Numbered from the stretch's first letter, positions 43,787 to 52,703 are shown. The stretch is DNA of 64,000 nucleotides from JANMDN01 sp031376285 (GCA_031376285.1 JANMDN010000075.1:62001-126000), one strand, 5' to 3'. The notes: generated from the letters alone by a model not told the origin. Translations and numbers: made by a program.

Positions 43787-45613
43787 CTAGAGGACCCGGT
43801 ACCGGCCGCTCGCCATGAACGGCCCGGCGTTCTCGGCGACAAGACGCACGGTGAAGCCATCCTCCGTTGGCGCAAATCCCGGATCGGCAACCACCTCGAC
43901 ACCACCGGATGCGCAGTTGACAGCACCCTCGATCGTGAGTTCGATGCGAGCGGCGCGCTGAGCGTCGGTCGCGATGACCCACTGCTCGTCGACGAGCGGC
44001 TCGCGGAAGGTCACCCCGGTGAGGGCTTCCTGGGCGGCACGAATCGCGTGGCCGCCGAGTGCGAAGCGCCCCGTCTGCTGGGACTGCGTAGCGACGCCCA
44101 CCGGGGGACGATCATCCCACCACGCCTCGTCAGTCGCCGACGCGGTGGTGGCAAGGTTCGGCGTGGATTCCAGGCCGACCATCGAGATCGCGGGCGCCTC
44201 GATGTCGAAGACGGGTACGTCGGTAACCGCGAGGTGCGGGCTGACCGGTGCCGCGTCTGGAAGGATCTCGACGACAGGCAACGACGAGATCGCCTCGACC
44301 GGTCGTGTCTCAACCGGCGTCCACTGCGCGGCTTGTTCGACCGGCGTCGGCGACACCGAAGCGATGTCGACAACCGGAACCTCAACGTGGTTGGGTCTCG
44401 GACCTGTCTCCACCGGCGCGACCGACGCTGACGGAGCGGGCAGAGACGGGGGCAGCTCCCAGGACACCTCGGCTGTGTGAGGGGTCTGCGCCGCGGGGAT
44501 GTCGTAGCTCGGTGCGGGCATCGGTGCCGTCGGGGCAATTGTTGCGGCGTCCTCGATCGGAAAGCCGAAGTCGTCGTAGATGACCTCAGCCTGGGCCACT
44601 TCCCCTTGAGCCGGCGCGACCGGGGACGGCTGCCCCCACTCCTGAGCGTGTGGCGAAGAGGCGTGGTGCGCGTCGGCGAGCACCGCTGGCATCGCCTCGG
44701 CCGGCCCGGCCCCGGACGACTGCTCCCAGTGAGCGTCGAGTGCGGGAAGGCTGTTTTCGTATGCCGGCGCGTCGGGCGCAGGCTGCGACCACTGCTCGGG
44801 CACCGCGTCGGGGACCGGACTTCCAAGGGATCCATCGCCCTGCGGGGCCCAGCTCGCCCATTCCTGGGCCGGGGCGAGTGACACGTCAGCGTAGGACGGC
44901 GGGCCGCCATCACGGGGCGCAGGAGCCGCGGGAGCCTGCCAGGCGGCGTTGGCATCGGCGGCCGGTGCACTCCACTCCATTGGCGGTGTCGTCGGCACGC
45001 CGGGGAACGCCCCGTTGCCATTTGTCACCATGGCCGCCGCGGCGCCCGGGTCGCTGAGGGGACCGCCGACGGTCGGGAATGCTCCGGTCACGCCTGGATT
45101 GGGGTAGGCCGGCGAAGCGGCCGCGTAACCGAGGCCGTCGCCGCCCGGAGTGCCCCACTGAGGCTGCTCCGGTCCGGTCGGCCAGCCGGGTTGTGCCACC
45201 GGGGCAGGAGCAGACCAAGCCGCGCCCACCTGTGGCATCGCCGCGGCGTCCGGCATGTACGCAGCCGGGACCGCCGGGGCGGGCATCATCGACGGGTCCA
45301 CCGGGTAGGGAGCCACCGCCGCAGGAGCATCGTGGTGTGGCTGGTATGCCTGCTCGGGCGGCAGTTCCATCGCGACGGGCTCAGGCTGACGCCCACGTCC
45401 ACGTCCGCGACCACGCCCGCCGGTGCTCGGCCGTCCAGCACCGCGCTTTGGTGCGGAGAACCGTCGACCGGCCTTCGGGGCGTTGCGACTGGACGGCTTC
45501 TTCGAAGCCTTGGGTGCCCCGCCCTTGGCGGCCTTGTCGCGGCGAAGCTTCATCAGAAGCATCAGCAACAGGCCACCAGCGGCGAGCAGGGCGAGATTCA
45601 TCATGCTGAACAT
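43787..45613 (-). CDS. Pro/Ala-rich membrane-anchored protein, unknown
   Basis: A 608-residue protein. It has one N-terminal membrane helix (MMNLALLAAGGLLLMLLM), a basic stretch (KLRRDKAAKGG ... RGRGRGRGR), then about 400 residues of Pro/Ala/Gln-rich low complexity, and a globular-looking C-terminal region (about 510-608, RAAQEALTGVTFREPLVDEQWVIATDAQRAARIELTIEGAVNCASGGVEVV ... PFMASGRYRVL). It resembles a small actinobacterial protein carried on a stalk. No family recognised. The 159 bp before it hold the secDF terminator hairpin and a GC-rich leader. Confidence 0.75.
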   Translation of the reverse strand: MFSMMNLALLAAGGLLLMLLMKLRRDKAAKGGAPKASKKPSSRNAPKAGRRFSAPKRGAGRPSTGGRGRGRGRGRQPEPVAMELPPEQAYQPHHDAPAAVAPYPVDPSMMPAPAVPAAYMPDAAAMPQVGAAWSAPAPVAQPGWPTGPEQPQWGTPGGDGLGYAAASPAYPNPGVTGAFPTVGGPLSDPGAAAAMVTNGNGAFPGVPTTPPMEWSAPAADANAAWQAPAAPAPRDGGPPSYADVSLAPAQEWASWAPQGDGSLGSPVPDAVPEQWSQPAPDAPAYENSLPALDAHWEQSSGAGPAEAMPAVLADAHHASSPHAQEWGQPSPVAPAQGEVAQAEVIYDDFGFPIEDAATIAPTAPMPAPSYDIPAAQTPHTAEVSWELPPSLPAPSASVAPVETGPRPNHVEVPVVDIASVSPTPVEQAAQWTPVETRPVEAISSLPVVEILPDAAPVSPHLAVTDVPVFDIEAPAISMVGLESTPNLATTASATDEAWWDDRPPVGVATQSQQTGRFALGGHAIRAAQEALTGVTFREPLVDEQWVIATDAQRAARIELTIEGAVNCASGGVEVVADPGFAPTEDGFTVRLVAENAGPFMASGRYRVL

Positions 45614-45736
45614 CGGGGGGACTCCTTCGCATACCGGAGGGCAGGCCGGGGGACCGGCGGCTACTCACCCCATATCGGCGGCACACACTCGGACCTAAAG
45701 CCCCTGGGTTTCGCGCAACCTCCGGCGGCGGGAACG
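45614..45736 (-). promoter_or_regulatory. Structured-looking leader of the Pro/Ala-rich protein gene
   Basis: On the minus strand the leader contains CGCGAAACCC near its start, GGGGTGAGTAGCCGCCGG in the middle and CCGGTATGCGAAGGAG at the end. These vaguely echo the c-di-AMP (ydaO) riboswitch, but the hallmark CCGxxCAGCTAACC block is missing, so I do not call a riboswitch. AAGGAG lies 9 bases before the ATG. Confidence 0.3.
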
Positions 45737-45766
45737 CCGCGGGGCCGGATTTCTCCGGCCCCGCGG
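45737..45766 (-). terminator. Terminator-like hairpin after secDF
   Basis: A perfect 13-bp stem (CCGCGGGGCCGGA / TCCGGCCCCGCGG) with a 4-nt loop begins 6 bases after the secDF stop. There is no U-tract, as is frequent for actinobacterial terminators. Confidence 0.7.
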
Positions 45767-45772
45767 GTGGCG

Positions 45773-48541
45773 CTACTTTTTGCGCTTTCGCTGCACCTGG
45801 CGATGGCGACGCTCACGTTCCGGAGGCGCGTCGAGGCGAGCCTCCCCGTCCGGATCGCTCGGTGGGTTGAGCGCCACCTCAGGCGGTCCGGGGCGTTCAG
45901 GGCTCGGCTGTGGGGCTACGTCCAAGCCGATTGTTTCGTCGGCTGCGAGGTCCGTGGGCTCCATGGCAAGGGCCGCCTCGGCACGCGCAAGCGCGGCGAC
46001 ATCCAGGATGTCGGAGTCCACCGCGCTCTCACGGACAACCCGACGGCGCGCCTTCGCGGCGAGCTTCTGCCCTTGCGGGTCGCGTTCCTTCCAGAGCGCC
46101 GCAAGCGGCGCCGAGATGAGGATCGACGAGATACCGCCAGAGAGGATGCCGACAAGGAGCGCGAACGAGAAGTCCCCAAGCGCCGCGCCACCGGTGAAGT
46201 ACAGAATCGCGACCGGAGCGAGGGTCAGGATTGACGTGATGATCGACCGGGTCAGCGTCTCGTGGACCGAGCGGTTGACGATCTCGCGGTAGCTGAAGTT
46301 GCGCATGTTCGGCGCGTTCTCACGAATACGGTCGAAGACAATCACCACGTCGTAGAGCGAGTACCCCAGGATGGTGAGAAGGGCAGCAACCGTCGCGCTT
46401 GTCACCTCCCTCCCGGTCAACGAGTAGATCGACAGCGCAAGCCAAACGTCGTGGATCACCGACGCGAGTGCAGGCAGCGCGAGCTTCATCTCGAAGCGGA
46501 GGGTCAGGTAGAGAATGATGACGGCGAACGAGAGCAGGATGGCAAAGAGCGCCCGCCGGACAATCTGGGTACCGAAGGTCGGGCCCACATCCTTATTCTG
46601 CGCAATCGTTGCCCCGAGTTCCGACTCAAGGCTCCTCTGGAGGCGGGTTGACTCGCCGGCCTCGAGCGACTTGGTTTGAATCGTGAAGCCAGACTCTTTG
46701 GTGTCGGCATTTGTCGTCTGGACGATCTTCGGGTTCGTGATTCCCGCGCCCGCGACGACATCACGAACCTTCTGCTCACTCGGGAGCGCTTTGCCGCCAT
46801 AGGTCGTCTCGATGACCGAGCCACCGGTGAAGTCGATGCCGCGCTCGATGCCCTTGGTGGACATCAGGATGGTGCCGGCAAGGAGCGGGACAAACGAGAT
46901 GGCAAGCCACAGCCGCCACTTGCCGACGAAGTCGAACTTCCACTTGATCTCGCGTTGGTTCAGACCCATGACGGCGTCGTTTTGGAAGAGCTTTGTGTCG
47001 GCCATCGTTTCGAAGACTGCTCGCGTTGCGAGCACCGCAGTGAAAAGGGAAAGCAACACACCGACGAACAGCGTGAACGCGAAACCCTTCGGGCCGGACG
47101 TGGCGAGAATAAAGATGATGGCGGCCGTGATCAGCGTGACGACGTTTGCGTCGATGATCGCGCTGAGGCCCTTCTTGAAGCCGTTCAGGACCGCGGTGCG
47201 CGGCGCGCGACCGAGGCGAGATTCCTCTCGAATCCGCTCGAAGATGACGACGTTCGCATCGGCGGCGACACCGATCGTCAAGACCATGCCGGCGATTCCC
47301 GGCAGTGTCATCGTGATCGGAACGAGCTCGATGACCGCGTAGAAGAGGACGCCGTAGGTGACGAGCGCCAAGTCGGCGATGAGTCCGAGGACCCGGTAGT
47401 AAAGGACCATGAAGATCATCACGGCCGCAAGCCCGATGAAGCCGGCGATGAGCGCCTTGCGCAGTGCGGCCTTTCCGAGGCTCGCCGAGACGGTCTCGCC
47501 GGAGAGCTTCTGGAGGGTGACGGGGATCGCGCCGGCGCTCAGCTGCTTCGAGAGCTTCTGTGCGGTATCGAGCGAGAAGTTGCCCTGAATCACGCCCCCG
47601 CCGGAAATGCCGCCCTCAAGCTGGTTGTCGCGAAAGTCGATCCGAGGTTCGGAGATGAGATCGCCGTCCAAGACCGCGGCGAAATGCTGCTCCTCGCCGC
47701 GCAGGTTTCCCCGACTCCAGAGCGTCGAGGTCAACTTTTCGAACTTCTTGTCACCGGCGTCCGTGAAGTCGAGCTGGACGTCCGTTTGTCCGCTCTGGAC
47801 GACCGGCTGGGCACCAACAAAGTCGCTGCCAGGGACCGTCGGTGTGTCGCGGAAAATGAGGTAGCTCGTGGGAAAGCTCGCGTCATAGTCGGCTGAGTTG
47901 ATTGGGTTCCGCGTAACCGGCAGGTAGCCAGCCGGGAGTGCGATCGTCTCGGTGTCGGCGAGCTTCGGCTTCGGCTGATCTTTGATCACCGGCAGCCGCC
48001 TGAATGCATCGGTCAGGTCGGCCTTCGACTGGCTTGGACCGACAAGGAGCGCGCGACCTGGAGCCGGGCCAAAGAGGTAATAGGTCGGCTTCTTCCCCTG
48101 GATGTCGAGCGGAGCGAGCTTCGACGCGGCGACGAAAACCGCGTACCGATCCGACGCGTCGACCCCGGTGAGCGTATTCACAACCGACAGCTCGTAGTCG
48201 AAGAAGTTCATCTGAGCCGGTTTGACGAGGTCTTCCAACTGCTGCGGATCGGTGACGCCGGCAAGCGCGATGGAGATCTGGTCGGTCCCCTCCCGCTGGA
48301 TTTCGGGCTCAGCGACGCCAAAGGCGTTGACGCGACGATCGATCACGCTGATCGTCCGGTCGATGTCGGCCGGACCGGGATTCGGAACTTCCGCAGACGG
48401 GACGGCCTGATAGAGCAGCCGTGAGCCACCCTTGAGGTCGAGCCCGAGGACGGTCGGCTTCAGCGCGATGGCGACCACCGACGCGGCCAACAGTCCGATG
48501 ACCAGGCCGAGGAAAAGCAGTGACCGGCGTCGCTGCGTCAC
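45773..48541 (-). CDS. secDF: Fused protein translocase subunit SecDF
   Basis: A 922-residue single chain containing both SecD (about 1-530, GLDLKGGSRLLYQ near the N-terminus, IRDNQLEGGISG, then five membrane helices with AADANVVIFERIREE) and SecF (about 560-830, GIDFTGGSVIETTY, then TILGYSLYDVVIVFDRIREN). It uses the proton gradient to assist late steps of Sec-dependent export. In many actinobacteria SecD and SecF are separate, so fusion is a notable trait. The last 90 residues are a charged cytoplasmic tail. yajC lies 31 bp upstream. Confidence 0.97.
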   Translation of the reverse strand: MTQRRRSLLFLGLVIGLLAASVVAIALKPTVLGLDLKGGSRLLYQAVPSAEVPNPGPADIDRTISVIDRRVNAFGVAEPEIQREGTDQISIALAGVTDPQQLEDLVKPAQMNFFDYELSVVNTLTGVDASDRYAVFVAASKLAPLDIQGKKPTYYLFGPAPGRALLVGPSQSKADLTDAFRRLPVIKDQPKPKLADTETIALPAGYLPVTRNPINSADYDASFPTSYLIFRDTPTVPGSDFVGAQPVVQSGQTDVQLDFTDAGDKKFEKLTSTLWSRGNLRGEEQHFAAVLDGDLISEPRIDFRDNQLEGGISGGGVIQGNFSLDTAQKLSKQLSAGAIPVTLQKLSGETVSASLGKAALRKALIAGFIGLAAVMIFMVLYYRVLGLIADLALVTYGVLFYAVIELVPITMTLPGIAGMVLTIGVAADANVVIFERIREESRLGRAPRTAVLNGFKKGLSAIIDANVVTLITAAIIFILATSGPKGFAFTLFVGVLLSLFTAVLATRAVFETMADTKLFQNDAVMGLNQREIKWKFDFVGKWRLWLAISFVPLLAGTILMSTKGIERGIDFTGGSVIETTYGGKALPSEQKVRDVVAGAGITNPKIVQTTNADTKESGFTIQTKSLEAGESTRLQRSLESELGATIAQNKDVGPTFGTQIVRRALFAILLSFAVIILYLTLRFEMKLALPALASVIHDVWLALSIYSLTGREVTSATVAALLTILGYSLYDVVIVFDRIRENAPNMRNFSYREIVNRSVHETLTRSIITSILTLAPVAILYFTGGAALGDFSFALLVGILSGGISSILISAPLAALWKERDPQGQKLAAKARRRVVRESAVDSDILDVAALARAEAALAMEPTDLAADETIGLDVAPQPSPERPGPPEVALNPPSDPDGEARLDAPPERERRHRQVQRKRKK

Positions 48542-48572
48542 TTAGGAACTCCTTGTGGGGGCGTGCCCGGGC

Positions 48573-48893
48573 CTAGATGCCTTCCGGCTGCGGCTCGGGT
48601 TCTGGGGAGGACGTTTCCGCCACCTCGGTAGAGGGATTCGCAAGGCCCGCGACCGCGCTGCGCGCGATGCGGATCTCGGTGTTCTCGGCAACCTCGATCA
48701 GGAGCGTGTTGCCCTCTTCGATCTCGGTGACCGTTCCGTAGATGCCCGCGCTCGTGACCACCTCGTCGCCGGCCTTGAGGTTGCCGAGAAGCCGCGCAAG
48801 CTCCTGCTGCCGACGCTTCTGCGGCCGGATGGCCGAGAAGTAGAGCATCGAGATAAACGCGACCATGATGATCGGAAATACGAGATTTGACAC
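48573..48893 (-). CDS. yajC: Preprotein translocase subunit YajC
   Basis: From GTG 48893 (GGAAGGG 14 bases upstream) it encodes 106 residues: one membrane helix (VFPIIMVAFISMLYFSAI, about 5-22), then RPQKRRQQELARLLGNLKAGDEVVTSAGIYGTVTEIEEGNTLLIEVAENTEIRIARSAV, the YajC signature. It joins the SecDF complex, encoded next. A longer frame upstream lacks conserved sequence. Confidence 0.95.
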   Translation of the reverse strand: MSNLVFPIIMVAFISMLYFSAIRPQKRRQQELARLLGNLKAGDEVVTSAGIYGTVTEIEEGNTLLIEVAENTEIRIARSAVAGLANPSTEVAETSSPEPEPQPEGI

Positions 48894-48982
48894 GAACCGC
48901 CCACCCTTCCAGGGACCCAGTAAGCACCGGATGATACCGGAGGGTTCGGTCGAGCCCGATCGGGCTCGCTGGCGCCGGCTGG

Positions 48983-48988
48983 TAGCGT
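48983..48988 (+). promoter_or_regulatory. Putative -10 box (TAGCGT) of PAP2-GT4 operon
   Basis: TAGCGT ends 8 bases before the GTG at 48997, again leaderless spacing. Confidence 0.4.
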
Positions 48989-48996
48989 GCGCAGCC

Positions 48997-49752
48997 GTGA
49001 GCGCCCCGCCCGCCACCGAACGCCGGCGGGCCGGCTGTCTGCCGCTCTGGGGCGAGATCCTTCTCTTCCTGGGACTGACGGTTGTGTATGAGTGGCTGCG
49101 CGACCTGGTCGCGCCAGCCTCCCCCGAAGCGGCTCTTCAACACGCGCAGTCTGTCGTCAGCGCTGAGGAGAAGCTGAGTTTGTTTGTCGAGCCAGAACTT
49201 CAGCGATGGATTCAGGACATCCCAGGTGGCGAGAATCTCGTCTCCTGGCTCTATACCGCGGCCCACACGCCGGGCTTCATTCTCTTCTTCGTTTGGCTGT
49301 GGTGGCGCCACAGAGACCGCTACGGGTTTGTGCGATGCTGGTTCTGGGTCGCCCATGCGTTCGCGGTCGTCGTCTTCTGGCTCTGGCCGCTCGCCCCACC
49401 GCGCCTTGCCGGTCTCGGCCTCGCAGACCCCACGCAGAAGACCCTCGAGCTTGGTGGGGCGACGAGCTGGTTCCAGCCGTTTCGCAATGAATACGCCGCG
49501 ATGCCGTCGCTCCATGTCGGCTACACGGTCTTCTTCGCGGCCGCCATCACGATGATCGGCCTGACATGGAGGCGGTATCTGGCCTGGATCTGGCCAACCG
49601 TGATCCTTGTGGTGGTGATGGCGACGGCAAACCACTATTGGCTTGACGGGGTCGGTGGGGCGTTCGTAATGGCGGTCGCGCTCGCGGTGACCTACGCGGC
49701 AGACCGCGTTGGAGGGTGGGGCTGGCGCCTCCCCTGGGAGCGAACCGCGTGA
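48997..49752 (+). CDS. PAP2-superfamily membrane protein (Aur1/Ipt1-like)
   Basis: From GTG 48997 the protein is 251 residues with about six membrane helices. Landmarks are LWPLAPPRLAGLGLADPTQ, YAAMPSLHVGYTVF (the SLH histidine) and ANHYWLDGVGGAFVM (the second His-Asp pair), matching the PAP2_3 group that includes inositol phosphoceramide synthase. It probably transfers or removes a phosphorylated head group on a lipid. It overlaps the GT4 gene (GTGA), so lipid and sugar steps may be coupled. Confidence 0.88.
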   Translation: MSAPPATERRRAGCLPLWGEILLFLGLTVVYEWLRDLVAPASPEAALQHAQSVVSAEEKLSLFVEPELQRWIQDIPGGENLVSWLYTAAHTPGFILFFVWLWWRHRDRYGFVRCWFWVAHAFAVVVFWLWPLAPPRLAGLGLADPTQKTLELGGATSWFQPFRNEYAAMPSLHVGYTVFFAAAITMIGLTWRRYLAWIWPTVILVVVMATANHYWLDGVGGAFVMAVALAVTYAADRVGGWGWRLPWERTA

Positions 49753-50930
49753 AGATCGCGATGGTCACCGAGTACGCCTATCCGCTTCTCGGGGGTGTGC
49801 CGGAACACGTCCACTTCCTTTCGCGCGAGCTTGCACACCTCGGACACGAGGTCACCGTGATCACCGGCAAGCTGCACCGCGACACCCGCGACCATGACCG
49901 CGCTATCCAGGCCGAGGGTGGGTACCGGGTCGAGCGCGTCGGGCGCCTCGTGCCCATCTACATCAACGGATCGCTCGCGCGGGCGTCGGTGGGCTTTCGG
50001 GTAAAGCCCAGGATCGCGCGAGCGCTGGCCGACGCGGATGTGGTTCACGCGCAGGGTCTCGCCGCGCCGATGCTTCCGCTCTGGGCGCTTCGAACAAGCC
50101 GGGCTCCCGTCACCGTGGGAACGTTCCACACCTACTTCACGCCGACCGGCCACCGCCTCTACCGACTCTTCTTTGCCTATATCCGTGCGTCGCTTGCGCG
50201 CGTCGATCGCCAGATCGCCGTCTCCGATGCCTGTGTCGAGGCCATCGCGCCGCTCTTTCCCGGCCGCTTCGACGTCATCCCAAACGGCGTCGACTGCGAT
50301 CTCTTTCGACCACTTCGGGCCGACGAGGCACGGCCGGCCGGCCCGCCGCGGATCCTGTTCATGGGGCGTTTCGACCCGAGAAACGGCCTGGACGTGCTGC
50401 TCGACGCCGCCGCCTCGCTGAAAGGGTCCGGCTATGACTTCGCCCTCGATGTCGTCGGCGATGGCCCCACTCGACGCCTCTACGAGCGTCAGGCTCGGCG
50501 GCTCGGGCTGTGGAATCACATCACGTGGCATGGGCTCATCCGCGAGGGGCGTGATCGCCTCTACCGCGAAGCGACGGTCTTCGCGACGCCGTGCCACCTC
50601 GCGAGCTTCGGCGTCGTGCTCATCGAGGCGCTCGCGAGTGGCACGCCGATCGTCTGCGCCGACAACGTCGGCTTTCGCCAGGTGATTCGCGACGGCATGC
50701 CCGGAGCGTTCGTCCCGCCAAAGGACCCCGAGGCGCTCGCCGCGGCCATCGCGAGTCTGCTGGACAATCCACAGCGACGTACCCGCTGGGGCGCCGAGGG
50801 TCGCGACCTCTGCGTGGAGCGCTACTCATGGCCGAGCGTCGCCCGCCGCATCAGTGCCCTCTACGACGAAGTCCTGGCGGCAAAGCTTGTGTCAGGCACC
50901 ACCGCCCCGACGCGCAACCGTCTGGCATAG
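49749..50930 (+). CDS. GT4-family glycosyltransferase
   Basis: A 393-residue GT-B fold transferase. The N-terminal half reads KIAMVTEYAYPLLGGVPEHVHFLSRELAHLGHEVTVIT, the C-terminal donor half VIPNGVDCDLFRPL, ILFMGRFDPRNGLDVLLDAA, FATPCHLASFGVVLIEALASGTPIV (E-x7-E motif). It resembles PimA-type phosphatidylinositol mannosyltransferases; acceptor unproven. The final 13 residues (VSGTTAPTRNRLA) are encoded by a palindromic repeat that brings the stop codon. Confidence 0.92.
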   Translation: MKIAMVTEYAYPLLGGVPEHVHFLSRELAHLGHEVTVITGKLHRDTRDHDRAIQAEGGYRVERVGRLVPIYINGSLARASVGFRVKPRIARALADADVVHAQGLAAPMLPLWALRTSRAPVTVGTFHTYFTPTGHRLYRLFFAYIRASLARVDRQIAVSDACVEAIAPLFPGRFDVIPNGVDCDLFRPLRADEARPAGPPRILFMGRFDPRNGLDVLLDAAASLKGSGYDFALDVVGDGPTRRLYERQARRLGLWNHITWHGLIREGRDRLYREATVFATPCHLASFGVVLIEALASGTPIVCADNVGFRQVIRDGMPGAFVPPKDPEALAAAIASLLDNPQRRTRWGAEGRDLCVERYSWPSVARRISALYDEVLAAKLVSGTTAPTRNRLA

Positions 50931-51054
50931 AACAGGTGCCTGACAGAGGTGGTGTCAGGCACCACCGCCCCGACGCGCAATCGACTCGCCCAGAACAGGT
51001 GCCTGACACCGGGCCTCGCGCGCAATCGTCTCGCCCAGAACAGGTGCCTGACAC
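50889..51054. repeat. Cluster of about 58-bp palindrome-ended repeats
   Basis: Two full units and a partial third lie in tandem. Each begins GTGTCAGGCACCACCGCCCC and ends AGAACAGGTGCCTGACA, so the ends are inverted copies. Units start at about 50889, 50952 and (5'-truncated) 51011. They sit between the convergent GT4 and ruvB genes, the first unit running into the GT4 coding end. A diverged relative lies at 60327-60386. They look like REP-type repeats mobilised by a transposase elsewhere. Confidence 0.85.
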
Positions 51055-51065
51055 AGGCCTCGGCC

Positions 51066-52097
51066 CTACTCGAAGAGGCGTTGGGGGTCCTCGGAGCGTC
51101 GGGGTTCCGCCAAGCCAAGGTGCCGGTACGCGCGCGGCGCCGCGACACGGCCACGTGGAGTCCGCAGAAGCAGACCCTCCTGAAGGAGGTACGGCTCGTA
51201 GACATCCTCGATGGTGTCGGGCGACTCGCCGACCGCGTCCGAGAGCGTGTTCAGGCCGACCGCCCGGCCCTCGAAGGTCTCGCACAAGACGCGCAGCAGC
51301 TTCCGATCAAGCTCGTCGAGACCCAGCGCGTCGACCTCCAGAAGCGCCAGGGCGCGCTCAGCAACGTCACGATCGACAACGGGGTGCCCGTGGACCTGCG
51401 CGACGTCTCGCACCCGTCGCAGCAGTCGGTTCGCGATGCGCGGGGTGCCCCGCGAGCGACGGGCGATCGCGTCCGCGCCGCCTTCGTCCAGGCGTACATC
51501 GAGGAGGCCTGCCGAGCGTACGACGATCGCAGCGAGCTCCTCAGGGCGGTAGTAGTCCAGCCGCTCGACGACGCCGAAGCGGTCCCGAAGGGGTGTCGTG
51601 AGGAGTCCGCTACGGGTCGTCGCCCCGACGAGGGTAAAGCGCGGGATGTCCAGGCGGAGCGTTCGGGCGGTTGGCCCCTGGCCGAGGATGACGTCCATCT
51701 GGAAGTCCTCCATGGCGGGGTAGAGCACCTCCTCGACCGCACGACTCAGGCGGTGGATCTCGTCGATGAAGAGCACGTCACGCGGCCCGAGCGCCGTCAG
51801 GATCGCGGCCAGATCGCCTTTTCGCTCGATGACGGGCCCGCTCGTCTGATGAAACGCGACGCCGAGTTCGTTGGCAAGAATCGCGGCAAGGGACGTTTTC
51901 CCGAGACCAGGCGGGCCAGCGAGCAGGACGTGATCGAGCGCCTCACCCCGAGCAGTGGCCGCGGTGAGGAAGATCCGGAGCTTCTGTCGGATCGCGTCTT
52001 GTCCGGTGAACGCGTCGAGCGATCGGGGCCGAAGCGATCCGTCGAGGTCGTCCTCACCCGGGGCTGCGACCGACTCGTTCAGGCGCTCGTCGTTCAC
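51066..52097 (-). CDS. ruvB: Holliday junction branch migration ATPase RuvB
   Basis: A 343-residue RuvB: LRPRSLDAFTGQDAIRQKL, Walker A in LLAGPPGLGKTSLA, Walker B in VLFIDEIHRLSRAVEEVLYPAMED, sensor ATTRSGLLTTPLRDRFGV and the C-terminal winged helix (LGLDELDRKLLRVLCETF ... TIEDVYEPYLLQEGLLLRTPRGR). It drives branch migration with RuvA. It overlaps ruvA and ends beside the repeat cluster. Confidence 0.97.
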   Translation of the reverse strand: MNDERLNESVAAPGEDDLDGSLRPRSLDAFTGQDAIRQKLRIFLTAATARGEALDHVLLAGPPGLGKTSLAAILANELGVAFHQTSGPVIERKGDLAAILTALGPRDVLFIDEIHRLSRAVEEVLYPAMEDFQMDVILGQGPTARTLRLDIPRFTLVGATTRSGLLTTPLRDRFGVVERLDYYRPEELAAIVVRSAGLLDVRLDEGGADAIARRSRGTPRIANRLLRRVRDVAQVHGHPVVDRDVAERALALLEVDALGLDELDRKLLRVLCETFEGRAVGLNTLSDAVGESPDTIEDVYEPYLLQEGLLLRTPRGRVAAPRAYRHLGLAEPRRSEDPQRLFE

Positions 52098-52693
52098 GAC
52101 TTACGGAGGCCGGCAAGGCCATGGCGAATGAGGGCCTCGGCGTCGACTCCGGATGGCGCGCTGGCGAGGGCAGCGTCGGCCTCCTCACCCCGAAAGCCGA
52201 GTGCGACGAGGGCGTCGCGCGCCGCGAGGAATGCCTCGGCGGTGTTCGCGCCGGCGGATCCGTCGCCCTCACCGGTTGGCGTGGCGGGGCCGGCGGTGAT
52301 GCGGTCGCGAAGATCCAGGACGACTCGCTCGGCCGTGCGCTTTCCGACGCCAGCCGCGCGTTGAATCTTGGCGGTGTCGCCCCGGGCGATGGCGAGGCGC
52401 ACGCCGTCCGCGTCGTCGACGCCGAGAATGGCGAGCGCCATCCGTGGCCCGACCCCACTCACGCTGATGAGCTGGTCAAACAGGCGCCGCTCGACATCAT
52501 CGGTAAAGCCATAGAGATCGAGGGCGTCCTCCCGCACGACGAGATGAGTGGTCAAGCGCACCGTCTGGCCGACGGCTGGCAGTGCTCGCGCAGACGACGC
52601 CGAGACGCGGAGCAGGAGCCCCACGCCACCAACTTCCACGACGACCGCGTCGGCTTCGACCGCCGCGAGCCGCCCAACGACCGATCGGATCAC
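52094..52693 (-). CDS. ruvA: Holliday junction DNA-binding protein RuvA
   Basis: A 199-residue RuvA. It has the OB domain (MIRSVVGRLAAVEADAVVVEVGGVGLLLRV), two helix-hairpin-helix motifs (LISVSGVGPRMALAIL and KIQRAAGVGKRTAERVVLDL), and the C-terminal UBA-like domain III (ARDALVALGFRGEEADAAL). It targets RuvB to the four-way junction. It starts 10 bp after ruvC ends. Confidence 0.97.
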   Translation of the reverse strand: MIRSVVGRLAAVEADAVVVEVGGVGLLLRVSASSARALPAVGQTVRLTTHLVVREDALDLYGFTDDVERRLFDQLISVSGVGPRMALAILGVDDADGVRLAIARGDTAKIQRAAGVGKRTAERVVLDLRDRITAGPATPTGEGDGSAGANTAEAFLAARDALVALGFRGEEADAALASAPSGVDAEALIRHGLAGLRKS

Positions 52694-52703
52694 ACGGCCG
52701 AGG

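Noticed and set aside
45614..45736. Possible c-di-AMP (ydaO) riboswitch
   Set aside because: Only fragments of the consensus are present; the CCGxxCAGCTAACC core is absent, so I list it only as an unusual leader.
45700..45766. Plus-strand resemblance to a SAM-IV-type core (AGCCCC ... GCAACC)
   Set aside because: No plus-strand gene follows, P1 does not close, and the GC-rich hairpin is better explained as the secDF terminator.
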